Shown here: positions 47,762 through 59,242 of the stretch, piece by piece | How positions within the stretch are numbered: position 1 is the stretch's first letter | Layout of the letters: each line of letters starts with the position of its first letter | Assembly (NCBI GenBank): GCA_032158125.1 | Contig: JASKOT010000021.1 | Span: 124,001 to 188,000 of the forward strand | DNA length: 64,000 bases | Reading direction: 5' to 3' | Source of the DNA: Papiliotrema nemorosa | Taxonomy: Eukaryota; Basidiomycota; Tremellomycetes; Tremellales; Rhynchogastremaceae | Translations under genes and position numbers: made by a program | The notes under the pieces: model-generated | Told to the model about the DNA's origin: nothing | Databases searched by the model: none | The model's input: the letters and a program-made list of their open reading frames with translations, nothing else

Positions 47762-50420
47762 ATGCAGGGGGGGACACGACGACCACGCTCAGACTCTGAA
47801 GACGAGCTTGTTCATACGGAAGACCAGCGACCTCGGCGGCGACAACGACACTCCCCTACTGCCAACAGCACGACCACCTCCATCACAGCCCCGTTTCTAG
47901 AGACCAGGGACCATAAGGCTAACCCGGATCTTGCCAACATTTCACAAACACACCGATCCCGTTCGCAGCCCACAAGCATGGGTCCACCGATTCTAGGACA
48001 TCGAGAAGGTGAAGCAGGACCGTCGAACGGGCATTCGAATGGTACAAGCACGATGAGTCATGCCAACTGGATTCATCATATCAAACGGATCGATCATATC
48101 GGGAAACTCATGTACGAGGAAGATAAAGACTGGGAGCACGAAGGAGAGAACGATGTCTATCTGCGTACAGATGGGGAGGACGCATACCTCGATCAAGCTA
48201 GGACTCGACTATCCCGACCAGGTGCCAAACGGATGCCCGTCGATCGAGAAGAGATTGTAAGGCTCATGATGCAGGGTCTGAGGGATATGGGCTACAAGTG
48301 AGCGATCTGTACCGCCTGTTTGCTGAGCCCAGTCAATCCGCCAAGGTGTTGGAAGCGGAAACTGGATATAGCTTGTCCTCGGGTGCAGCGACAGATTTCC
48401 AACATGCGATTCTGGGTGGAAGGTGGTCTGAAGGATTGGCTCTGTTGCCCGCTCTTGGTATAGACGTATCGGCATCGGTTTCAATTCCGATCAAAGTAGA
48501 AGAGCCAAGTTCATCCGGGAACAGCATCAACGAAGGATCTGGGGGATCATTCATGGGTCGAGGAACGGGGACTATAGCGGAGCAGGCGAAATTTCTGGTC
48601 TCTCAGCAAAAGTACCTGGAGTACCTGGAACTGGGCCAGCAGAAAAAGGCATTGTCTACCTTGCGAATGGAGCTGGCCCCGGTCGCCAAGGATCAAGAGG
48701 TTTTGCATTCGTTGTCAGGGTGAGTGTGAGTTAGACTCTCGCTGACTTCAGCTATATGATGTGCCTGGACAAGGAGGACCTTTACGAGAGGGCAAGCTGG
48801 GATGGTGCTGCAGGATCCTCAAGGAGAAAACTCCTGGAACAGCTGCAAAGTGGGTGATCAGCAACCACTGTACTGATCATAGCCTTCATCTCGCCCCAAG
48901 TCATGGTTCCCGAACGTCGTCTAGCTACTCTGCTCGATCAAGCTAGACAATATCAGGCCCAGACCTGCATGTATCACCAAGATGCCGAAGTTCCGTCTCT
49001 TTACACCGATCACGAATGTCGACCGGGTCAATTCCCCTCGGTCACAACGCATATTCTGGCAGACCACACGGATGAAGTGTGGCGGATCGAATGGAGTCCG
49101 GACGGGTCCATGTTGGCGAGTGCGGGCAAGGACAAGCAGGTGGTCATTTGGCAACTCGAGGTGAGTCATCTGGCATGTTGAGCTGACCGTAGCTCTTACC
49201 GAAGATTGTGGACGGATCGAGGTGGAAGATACGGCCGTTGCATCATTTGCGTGATCACCGAGATCCGGTAGACGCCATGTCCTGGTCTCCCGATGGCAAG
49301 ACGCTGGTGACAGGAGCAGACAAGGGTTTGTACCTCTGGGATACTCAGGTGGGTCGGGTCGGACCGGCAGCACTATCTTTGCTAATCACAGACGGGTCTG
49401 CAAAAGACAACAGCAATGGGTCAATCGCCTCATGGTGATCAGATTTCCGCCATCCAGTGGAAACAGGATGGCTCGGAGTTCTTGGTGTCTTCCATGGATT
49501 GCAAGCTTGTCTTCTACGTATGTGCGGATTATGGACGGTCACTTACATCAGTCCAAAGAGGGAACTGTCGTTCGGCAATGGGCTTTCAACACCACACAGA
49601 TTGTCGACTTTGTCATTACTCCGGACGATCAACGCATTGTGGCTCTCACAACCTCATTGAAGCGAATAGCCATAGAGAACAAGTTGAAGCAGAGCTCATC
49701 TACCCGACCCGAAGACCCGCCTAGACAACGAACGAGTCAAAGCCATAACGAGTCGTTCGCGTATGGCAGCATGGAACATGGCATGATGATAATTAGACTG
49801 GCGGACAAGGAGGTCATTGAGTGGGTCTGATCAATTGGAGCGTTTTCTGACAAAAGCTGGTCGCAGGATCTGAAGTGCGAAATCACCGGCATCAAGCTGT
49901 CATGGGATGGCAAGCGGGTGATCCTGTCCTGCAGTCCGGACGTAGGTGACCACGCGAGCATTTCAGCTGATTGGTAGGAGGTGCAAATGTGGGCACTCGA
50001 GCCCCATCTTCGACCCATCCGGAATTTCAAAGGACACATACAATCCCGGTTCTTGATCCGAAGCTGTTTTGGAGCGGTCAAAGATCGTTTCATACTATCG
50101 GGTAGCGAGGGTGAGTCTACGACTCCTCGGCGGTCAAGCTAACGCCAGACGGCCATGTATACGTCTGGCAAGCGAGCTCACCACACCCTATACAAGTCTT
50201 GGCCGGCCACGACGAGACGGTCAACAGCGTTTCGTGGAACCCAGTCGCTAGCCGGAAACTGTTTGCCAGTTGCAGCGATGATGGCACTGTCCGAATTTGG
50301 CAACCGCCATTTCTGGAGGAGACGGGAGATGATGCGGACGAGGTTTTCGAGGCGAAAGAGGAGCCAGAGGATAACCACGGTTCGAGTTCGAGACTTCCGC
50401 ATCGATCCTCGGCTGCATGA
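47762..50420 (+). CDS. GID7: Gid7/WDR26-like subunit of the GID/CTLH E3 ligase
   Basis: After a disordered N-terminus comes a LisH motif (EEIVRLMMQGLRDMGY joined to QSAKVLEAETGY), then CTLH (FQHAILGGRWSEGLALLPAL, KYLEYLELGQQKKALSTLR) and seven WD-type repeats (for example EVWRIEWSPDGSMLASAG, AMSWSPDGKTLVTGA, SVSWNPVASRKLFASCSDDGTVRIW). This is WDR26/Gid7, which organises the GID ubiquitin ligase that destroys gluconeogenic enzymes. The 5' end is uncertain. ATG 47762 overlaps a strong intron acceptor (ctgactgatatgcag), and an acidic stretch at about 47441-47641 splices into it in phase, so translation may begin in an earlier exon. The end at 50420 follows an acidic tail. Confidence 0.88.
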
Positions 50421-50489
50421 GGGGTCGTATGAGGTCTGTCCAGCGTGTAGTATACTTTCGAGCAATGAGTGTATGTATTTTTTCACGAT

Positions 50490-50943
50490 TCACGTCGAGA
50501 AACTCCGACAGAGATGGTTGTCCGTGATAAAACACCGATAGGAGATGAGGGAGATACAAGGTGCATGGTAGAGAATAAGGCAAAGATGCCCATCTGGACC
50601 GTCAGCTCGGCCCACCAATACGAGACAGGAGTGGACTTGCCAGAAGGATCCAGTCAAGATCAACCTCGCCAGTTCGACGACAGCTTGCCGTCAGTGCTAA
50701 TACCACCCTATACAAGCCTTGCGAAGGATGTGGATACTCACTACCTCCAACCAACAAGAATCCCATTCCTAACAATACCCAAGTCCCCACAGACCGCTTG
50801 GTAGTTGATCTAGCCGGTCGTGCCGTTTTCCTTCCAGCTTGAGCCCGAGCTGCAAAGTTGGCATTCTTCCTCCTGATATCTGCGTTGGTGGGCTTTTATC
50901 AGTATTCGTAGAATAAAGGGTGGGGCAGAGGTCGACTGACCAT
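50490..50943 (-). CDS. YSY6: RAMP4/SERP1/Ysy6-like ER translocon protein
   Basis: A basic N-terminal helix (RRKNANFAARAQAGRK) is followed by one tail-anchor: TWVLLGMGFLLVGG, then after a short intron AVVELARLIL. This matches Ysy6/RAMP4 (basic leader, TW start of the anchor, LVGG then VVELARLIL-like end), a small tail-anchored protein of the Sec61 translocon that eases ER stress. The start is not resolved. The only upstream ATG (50943) sits on a GTCAGT donor and the phase does not fit perfectly. The C-terminal frame stays open to 50490 after LIL, where the family normally ends, so another intron or a longer tail is possible. Confidence 0.6.
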
Positions 50944-51283
50944 GCTGAGGCTGAGCTATATGGGTGGCTTATATGGGTGGGTGGACGTGGATGTGAGGTG
51001 GTGAGATAGCCCTGGGCACTTCTCCTCGAGCTCGATTGTCAGAGGTCTATTCCGAGAAGTAGGTACACTCCTGCTCGCGTGTTATCGGACCCCGTGAGAC
51101 AGTTGCGCCGAGTCGAGCAGAGATAGTGATATATGGAGATGCAATATGAGGTTGACAGGTTCGAGCCGACTCCACGTGGAGGTTGACGCGCTTGACTTCC
51201 GACCTCCGCTCCCCGGTTAGACAGGCATCACAGTGCATCGCAATTCATTATACCAAGACTATCCTCCTACACAATCTGACAAT
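50944..51283. other. Intergenic region, RAMP4 promoter side
   Basis: About 340 bp. CCATATAAGCC and CCATATAGC motifs (on the minus strand, about 50956-50976) sit just upstream of the RAMP4-like gene and could serve as TATA-like elements. No gene seen. Confidence 0.4.
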
Positions 51284-54027
51284 CTACTTTCTAGCACTTC
51301 TCAGCTGTTTTCTCAACTCTCCATTCTCCGCCTGCAGCGAGTTGAGCTACGTATCAGTTTACCTCTTCTGCCCAGTGACTCTGCCCGACTCACCTCGTCG
51401 AGAAGCTGTATCCTTTGCGCCTGTCCTCGCGTCTTGGTTTCATCTGCGTCTTCCTGCGCGTCATCCAATTTCCGCTTCATCTCATCCATCTCATCCTGCC
51501 ACTTCTTGCTCAGAGCCTGTCGTTCCCGCTCGGCATCCTCGGCAAGGGACAGCGCCTTGGAAGATAGGACATCATTCGCAGCGGACAGTCTTTGGCATGT
51601 CTCGTTGGCTCGCTGGGCATTGACCTCAAGTTGTCGTTTGGAGGCGCTCGCGGCGTCCAAGGCGGATCGAAGGGAGTTGAGCTCATCACTACGGTCAGTT
51701 TGACCATAAGGTACACCATCACATACAGGAACTTTGACTCGGACGAGCCTGATTTCGCCAAGCGATCTTCGAGCACAGCGACTTGCCTATGGGTCAGGCA
51801 CGTGACGGCAGGATTGACTCACTGTTGATACGTCTCCAGACTGACACGCCCATCCTCTGCGAGCCGCTTCGCTCTCGCCGCATTCTGCTTTAACAACTCT
51901 CGTTCCTGTCCCAACCTGCACACCCGCTCGACGAGCAATTTCCCGTCGTCCACCATTCCTCTGACTCGATTCAACATCTCGTCGATTCCAATAAAGCCCT
52001 CTTCATGGGGAGTGTACAGCTGTTGCAGGGCGGCAAAGTTGACCGCCTTTGACGGGCTAACGAGGGATGTGTTGGATTTGCCTGTATTCGGATCAACCAA
52101 TTCCGCATCGCGGCGGCGAGAGGACGATGGCAAGATGCGCCATACTTCGTTGAACTGCCCGGCTATGCTGTCGAGCTCCGACGTCAAAGAATCGATTCGA
52201 TTCTTCAGCGACTTGGTCGATTCGCCAGTAGAAGCTTGGTGCGACAGAGCAGTCTGCGCGGCTTGCAGTGAAGTCGACAATGACTCGTTGCGCAGCGATA
52301 GATCGTTGATCTGATCGCCCTGAGCCTGGAGTCAGCGCCGAAAGAAGGCCGCACTTACCCTGATCTTCTTCTCCAGCGCTGTGGCTTCAATTGACCGGGC
52401 AGAAACACCCCTCTCAATACTCTCTGCTTTGCCCTTCCAGACATCTCGATCCGCGTTGACCCGCCTGACTTCTTCCTCTAGACCTATATTGACCTCTCGC
52501 ATTTCCTCTTTGAGCTTGACCACCTCGTTTTCCCTTGTTTGCAATAATCGACGCACATCCTCCACCGCATCGACCATATCCGTTTCTGCTACACCGCTCT
52601 TTCGACCTAAAAGTGATCCCAATCCAGCTCGTACTCGCTCAACCATCGCGCGATCCTTCTCTGACATTTGACCGTTTTGCCTCTCTGCCGCACGAGCTTT
52701 GACGACAGCTTCGCGATCTTGTATCAACATCCTCTTTTCCGTTTGCCAAGCTTGTCGTTCTTTTTCCCAAGACTGACGCTCTGCCTCCCATTCGGCCGTT
52801 TGTTGACTACTCGTGCGTGATTCATGTTCCCAAGTCGCTTTCTCCCTCTCGAGATTGGTCTTGATCTCGTCCAATTCCCTAACTTCCTCTTCTATGGCCC
52901 TTTCCCGTCGTCCCATCTCCACCACCATCTCTTCCAGTTCTGTTATACGCCCTGCCCGTACTTGAAGTTCTCCATCCATCTCTTGCGCTCTTCGTGCGAC
53001 CTCTTCTAAACGCGCTTTGCTTGATGAAGCTTGGCGAGAAGCTCTCTCGGCTTTAGCCTGAGACTCGGCAGATACCCGTTCGAGCCGTCTGACTTCCCAC
53101 GCCATGACTCCAGACCAATGTTCCATCAAGCGACGTCGCAATGAGGCTTCTCTGACCTGTAAAACGAGCACTTCCTGGTTGTCAGCGTGGACGAAACATC
53201 ATAATTACCTTTTCAGCAGCTTCTGTCCGTTTCTCAGACTGTTCCAGGCTCTCCATCGTCTGTCGTGACATGCTGACCTCAGTAAGGCTCACACCACAAT
53301 CTCACCGCTTGTTTGCATTGTTGAGCTTCTGCAAAGTCCTGGCCGCCGTTAGAATCTTTGTCTCCCGCTGATGCCTCGCAACTAGCGATTCCAATCTTGT
53401 CGACAGAAGCGTCAACTCCTGTCCGTCAGATATTTGTACGTATCCTCATGTCATCTATCTGACCTTCTTCCAGCTCTCAACTTCCTCCCAACCCCCTATC
53501 GGAAGCTGTTCGCAGTCTACCGCCGCTTGACCCGCCAACAAAGTCAACAGCATCTCATCCGAACCTCCCGCTAAGCCCATCACGCTGCTTTCCGGGATAT
53601 ACCCATCACCTCCTTGTCCATCTTCCTCTGACCCATTCGGAGCATTCATTGCCCCTCTCAGACCAGCCAAAAGATCTCTGGACGAGGTCGAATCGGTCGT
53701 CGGGGGCGAAGGCGGGGCTTGGGATATATGCGGTAAAGGAGGGGTATGTCCTAATGAAGCTCCAGCCGATGATGCATATCCGCCTTCTACACTGCGAGGC
53801 CCCTTCGTTGGAGGTCGGAGCTCGTGACTGTCATTGGAGGACGGGGTCTGTCTCCCGTTCATCCCGAAAGGATCGATAGGTCCCGATAGATCGATTCCAT
53901 TCATGTTGGGATAAGACGATTCGATGATAGGCGGGGATCTGGCCCTGAAAAGCCCCGCCTTGGTCGTACGCGGTGATATTGGTGAGAGAGGACCTTCAGG
54001 TCCAGCCATCGTCGTCGCTATGGGCAT
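51284..54027 (-). CDS. Uds1-domain coiled-coil protein (up-regulated during septation)
   Basis: The ATG at 54027 starts a disordered, Ser/Pro-rich N-terminus. Next come MLLTLLAGQAAVDCEQLPI and VESWKKELTLLSTRLESLVARHQRETKILTAA split over exons, which match the Uds1 domain order. Almost all of the remaining 600 aa is predicted coiled coil rich in Glu, Arg, Gln and Ala (WEAERQSWEKERQAW; REASLRRRLMEHWSG). It ends LRKQLRSARK at 51284. Uds1 proteins are linked to septation and cell morphology in fungi, and the coiled coil suggests a scaffold. Exact partners are unknown. GT-AG introns punctuate the coil. It is divergent from the small membrane-protein gene at 54666. Confidence 0.8.
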
Positions 54028-54665
54028 AAAGCCTGGATTCTGAGCTGAATCGATGGGGAGTTGCGATGGAGATTGGTTTTTTGTTGTTGTGAACTTTGCG
54101 TCGTCGCGTGTTTACTTTTGACTTTGCGCTTGGATCGACAAATGTGGCACATGGATTCCATATCATGGGCTATTTACGGTCACTCAGTCCTTGTAGATCG
54201 CTTTGCATCGTTCTTCGTGAGGAGTCTGTATGATGCACGATATCAGGAACTATCATATCAATCAGCTTCTATGACATACAGCTGTAGCTTTACAGCGAGG
54301 TATCGGGCTGAAAAATGCAACTAGTGAAGCCGGTGAAACCCGAACTGAAATCGTGGTGGTCTCCTTTCAGCATCGCATGGTACCGGTTGAATTTGGGTGT
54401 AGCTGCCTCGTTTGATAACCTAGGATTCGGTACAGTCAAGTGGATCCGACTGGCCCTATGCGCAGAACATTATGGCGCCAAGGACACCAGGCGCGCTGGG
54501 TGCTGGTCAACTTCTCGCCACTGATCAAGTCATTGCCAGCCGCTTCTTGGAACCCCAAGTCAACAACCATAATCCTCCCCCGAAATTCTCTTCAAAATAT
54601 AGTGGATGCTCGAGCTGAATATGTGACAATTTCTCTTCCTCTTCTCGACCCAAGGACACCTGATC
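54028..54665. other. Divergent intergenic region
   Basis: About 640 bp between the Uds1 and membrane-protein starts. No gene, repeat or RNA that I can support. Confidence 0.45.
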
Positions 54666-55451
54666 ATGGCTCCATTCTCACCTCTCCCCGCTGGCTTCTC
54701 ACCCCGTTCACCCAAACCTCCCCACTCCCACCCACGCCCTTACTCCCGGCCCTTCTCCCATATATTCGGTCAAACCCTTCCTAGTCAAACCCATTCCCGC
54801 GCTTACCCCTCGCCCGAAATAATCTGCGGTCCAGAATCAAAAGGGTGGATGGCATGTCTTGCTCTGTCCTGCTTCATCGTCGTTGTCTGGCTTGCCGCCT
54901 TGCCCAATGTGCCCAAAACTGTTCAAGTCGACATGGTCTTCCCAGATCTAGATCTACTGGATCAAGGAGGAGGACTAGGTCTGATGTGGGCGTATCAAGA
55001 ACCTACGCCTATCGCAGGGTATGGAAAGGCGTTGCCCAAACGAGAGATGGACAGTCCTCCTACGTCGCTTCCTTCACTGGCAAATCTGCCCATCTCGACT
55101 ATCCCCAGTCAACGCTCTGGAAGTTCGGCACTGGCTACATCTCGGCATCACATCCCCTTCGAGAGGGATGAGCAACGTCCCACTCCTGTTCCATCGTCCA
55201 CAGCTAGCCCGACATCCACCGCGAGCTCTAGCATGTTCTCAGCGCCAGCCTACGCAAAAGAGCCGTCGGCAGCGACTACCGACGAAGACGACACCGACAC
55301 GCCAGACGACTCGGCGAATGGGTCTGGAAGCTCTCAGTCATCCTCCTCGGACGGGAAGCCTTCGTCAAGCTCATCGGAGAAACCTCAGGAGAGACGCAGA
55401 AGCCGGCTAAGGAATCAGAGAGCGAATGATTTCCGCGCAAACCCAATGTAG
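54666..55451 (+). CDS. Hypothetical single-pass membrane protein
   Basis: An intronless 261-aa frame from ATG 54666. The first 60 residues are Pro/Ser/His-rich and basic. One hydrophobic segment (MACLALSCFIVVVWLAALP, about residues 62-80) follows. The remainder is Ser/Thr/Asp-rich and disordered, with an acidic DEDDTDTPDDS run and a basic RRRSRLRNQR end. I do not recognise a family. The layout suggests a type II membrane protein with a low-complexity lumenal or extracellular part that could be O-mannosylated. It converges on the GT18 gene with 74 bp between stops. Confidence 0.6.
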   Translation: MAPFSPLPAGFSPRSPKPPHSHPRPYSRPFSHIFGQTLPSQTHSRAYPSPEIICGPESKGWMACLALSCFIVVVWLAALPNVPKTVQVDMVFPDLDLLDQGGGLGLMWAYQEPTPIAGYGKALPKREMDSPPTSLPSLANLPISTIPSQRSGSSALATSRHHIPFERDEQRPTPVPSSTASPTSTASSSMFSAPAYAKEPSAATTDEDDTDTPDDSANGSGSSQSSSSDGKPSSSSSEKPQERRRSRLRNQRANDFRANPM

Positions 55452-55525
55452 TTGATGCATGTTGATAGTGTACTCTAGTGTATTCGTGTGAGAAAATGTG
55501 CCCGCATCCCTGAGTGATCCGTCTA

Positions 55526-57370
55526 CTAGATGATGAAGCCCAGCTGACGTCAGCTCTGATGATACTCTGACACTCACATTTCTTGCTTTGGGCCCGAGTT
55601 CCTCTATTCGTTCCTCCGCCTTCTGCCTCCAATCCGTGACCACCAATTGCTCGTGTCTCTGTATCAGAGCTTCGTGACGCATTGGTTCGGCTAACATGAG
55701 CTTCATGCGCCGCCTGAAACTCACGAATGTATCGGTCGATTGGATTGTCGAGAGCTGCCCGGATCGCAGCCTCTAGCGCTTTCGCGTCCCGTCCCATCTG
55801 TATTCAGCGATGATCGTCCGTTCGTACTTACGACGTGGTAAACGTAGGGTGGACCGATGAGTCTCAGTTCATTGTGCTGAGTATGCCACTTTGTCCAATC
55901 TTCAGGGTTCTTGGAATCCTCGGTGTAGAAAATGCTGTCATCAGTCACGTACTGGCGGTCACTTACGGGTTGATAAACGGTACGCCGAAGCACAGTGCGT
56001 CATAAGCTGATCATCAGCTACAAGAATATCTCCTCTGCAAGGGCATCGCACGAGAAGGTGACAAGTATGGGTTGCCGACTCCCAGCAGGACCTTGCTAGC
56101 AGCCAATATCTCGTTCCAGCTGTCCTGCTTCTGAGGACCAAGATTGACCAGCCCTTGCTTTGCGAGATCCTCATCCTTGCCGTTTGAGGTTGCGACAATT
56201 TCAAATTTGACCTCTCCCGAACCGTTTCGACCTGGAGGGATGCTTTGTATGATTGCCGGCAGCTGGTTGGCCCAAAGGAAATCCTTCCATTCCGGATCAA
56301 AGTATAAGCCCTTTTTGCCAAGGGCCAATGCGCGATGCTCCCGATGTTCTGGGAGCGGGAAGGCTCGACAACGTGATTCGATAGAGTAACCTTTCGTCAG
56401 ATCCTCTATCACAAAAGAAACTTACCTAGATATTGATTCGCATCCTTGCCCTTGCCTGCTGCTGCGGCATAATCAATTGGTGAAAGGGTCCATTGAGGTC
56501 CGAGAGGTGATCGATTGTCTCCCCAGAAGTGGAACAAGAAGCTCTTCCAGACCGGGATACCTTCTTCAAATCCTTCCTTCTTGATGCATCCCTTGGTGCC
56601 CGTTTGCCAGGTACCTTTAGCAAAGTCTTCTTCTAGGTCAACGTGGTTGGCCTCATTTCGCTTCATGCAATCCTGGAAATCTTTCGATTCCCAGATGATC
56701 ACTTTGACGAGATCAGGCATAGTCTGGTAGAAGATCAGGGTGTCCATGTGGCCGTAAGCGTACAAGAGGGTATAGTTGAGCGAGTGAAAGGCGTCCATGG
56801 TGGAATTGGCCCTGACCGTCAGCTTGCTCAGTGCAGCTACCCGGGATGAGCTACCAAATATCCTCCCCGCTCACGTCGCCTTTGAGTGCATACCCTTTGC
56901 ATCAGTCGAGATACTGGTAATCACCCACCAAAATGGAATGAAGCGAGCACGACCACCTTGTCCTCCCCCGGACCGCAAGTGTTGGTCTCCAGGCAATCTG
57001 CCAAGCGCTCCAACGCCGGCTTGTTCAGTGCTCTCGCTCCTCTCCAATAGCTACCTCATTCAGCTTGTCAATATCGTGGAGTGTCCAATTTGAGATCTGC
57101 TCACTCGATGGGGTAAAGCTCATCAATCTTCCCCGCCAAATCCCTTATCCCCTTGACTTGCTCCACATCGACTTTTGCTGCAAACCTGCTCTGTCCAGAC
57201 CGATAAGAGGCGAAAACCTGACTCAGAGAACTCGATGCGAGTTGTTCGGAAGGAAACAATGGGAAAATGGCATTGAGACCGAGCCAGAATCCCACAGTGA
57301 CAATGGTGAGGAGGATGAGTCGGGGTAGTTTGGCTGGCATGCGGGATAGTTTGTGTCGAGAAGGTCGCAT
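55526..57370 (-). CDS. GT18 (MGAT5-like) glycosyltransferase
   Basis: The ATG at 57370 starts a short basic tail and one signal anchor (LILLTIVTVGFWLGLNAIF), the type II topology of Golgi transferases. The catalytic part has MDAFHSLNYTLLYAYGHMDTL, VWKSFLFHFWG, WTLSPIDYAAAAGKG, then KKGLYFDPEWKDF, SKVLLGVGNPYLSP and YDALCFGVPFINP, the order expected for the GT18 catalytic domain. An intron near 55570-55600 leads to the last codons LGFII and the stop at 55526. GT18 enzymes add beta-1,6-GlcNAc to N-glycans in animals; the acceptor in fungi is not known. A secretory-pathway role is inferred. Confidence 0.8.
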
Positions 57371-57603
57371 TCAGCCGCTGAGGTCCTCGAGAGGAGAAAG
57401 ACGATGTTGAGAGAGGGGAAAACTGCCTCCTGGACTGTCGTTGTTGAGGATGATGAGAGGGAGGAAAGGGGATCCGTGCGTACAAGAGGGAAAACACCCC
57501 AGATCAATCCCCCATCAACGGCTCATCAAGTTGATCCTATGCTCTTTCTTCTTGTCTGTACCGTGCTTCAAGACGAACGGTGAACCATACAAGCGCGTAG
57601 AAG

Positions 57604-59044
57604 ATGTTTGCCGGACCCAAGTATAACGAATTTACCGTGTGTGAAGATATCGAAAATAGATAGGGGAGATCTGATTATTCCAGTCCTCAATATTGGTTGA
57701 CGGCATCCCCCTCGGTGAGCTTTCCGGGCGTGTCTGATAAGTCCTCATATCTCAGTCGAGCAATCTGGAGAGGCAGAGCCGTCAGACGTCTTCGCGGTGC
57801 CAACACAGAAATGCTATATACCAGTCAAACCAGGCGATGCAAGTGCCCGTCAAGGGGCAGACGGGACCTGGGCTGACGTATAGGTCTTCTCCGTCCAGTT
57901 CAAGCATCACAAGAGGAAACCTGAAAACAAGGATTTCATGGTCATCGTCAAGATTGATGGCTATGAAGTCAACAGAGCGATCATCAGTAACAGCTATCAT
58001 GCTCTCACCACCATTGACGCCTTTTTCATCAAGGAAGATGATGCAGAAGGAAATACGACTTACAAGCGAAACACATTCGAGGTGTCTGAACCTGTACGAT
58101 CACGGATCGCCGCTTGGGCTGACCCAGCAGCGGCGTGCAACCGACCCTAGATCTGTTCCACCAGGATTAGAGCTAGGCAAGATCGAAGTGCAGGTCTATC
58201 GAGGAACCCGCATCAAGCCGGGCAATACATCGAAACTTGTCGATTACAAGGAGCCTAGGTGGCTATCTTGCGTCAAGGCTGAGGTGAGCTGTTGTGTCTA
58301 CTTCCGCTGACGAAAAGCAAACGAGACTCTGCATGAAGTCAGTGCGCCCTGGCTTTCCAAGAAGACTGACGCTTAGACCCGGGGAAACGACCGATGCTGA
58401 TCCTTACGACGCGGTCAACAGATGGGGATTCATTGGTCAAGCTCGAGACAAGGGAGACCCATGGTTTCAGCAAGTGTACGAGGTGAGCACTCGAGTCAAA
58501 GTATGGCACACTGAGACGCAGTATCGACTACTCGACGATCTGTACCGGGACGATCTCGTCACCAATGGTAGGCTTGTCCGTGGCGATTATCCTGATGACA
58601 AAGATCCGACTACGCCTCCAAAAGCACCGGTGGTCTTGCCCAAGCGTGGGTACGCCCGGGTGAATGGCAAAGTGTTAGAGACGCGAATCGCAGCCTTGGA
58701 GGTAGGCCATCTCGATCATCCGCGCTTACAGGCAGAATCAAGTCAATGTTCTCAAAGCAGCTCAGACTGTCTCGCCTGCTACCCCCCAAGCAAGTGTACC
58801 GAGTGCACCGGCGACCGATTTGCCCGCTCTCGGGAGTGGAACATCCAGCACGCGAGCCAGACCAGGCCGTGCGAGTACCGAACGGGGGTCTACGACACAG
58901 ACACAACGAGCTCCGCGGGTCGATTCGGTAAGGGAACGTTCGCATTCCCCTTTGCAAGACTACCGAACGCCTTACACAAGGGTTGGAACCCAGAGACGAG
59001 GAGATGATTCAGACCCTTGGATGAGCAATCAGTTGAGGAAATAG
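57604..59044 (+). CDS. DUF7918 domain-containing protein
   Basis: The ATG at 57604 (MFAGPKYNEFT) splices to SSILVDGIPLVEQS, then to CYIPVKPGD, VFSVQFKHHK, VIVKIDGYEV, LTTIDAFFIKEDD and finally KIEVQVYRGTR. This is the order of the fungal DUF7918 domain (VDG.PL, CYIP, F.V, VYVDG, I.V.VYRG). The C-terminal half (TDADPYDAVNRWGF onward) is basic and disordered, with Ser/Thr/Arg-rich repeats, ending NQLRK at 59044. No catalytic motif is known for this family. The intron at 57839-57883 is GC-AG. It is divergent from the GT18 gene by 233 bp and tail-to-tail with MAD2. Confidence 0.72.
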
Positions 59045-59242
59045 ATCTCGAATCCCCAAGTGGCAATCTTCACTGAGGGGAATGTATCCTCCCAATGTGG
59101 AGGAGGGGTGTTGAAGAGCACATTTGGCGTGGACCGCAGAAGGGATCTCCATACAGTGTGCAGGACCGTTCATGCATGAGATTTCATCAATGTCGTTATC
59201 ATTATCTTGCTGGAAAAGCCAGTCAAAATTACTGCAAATGGT

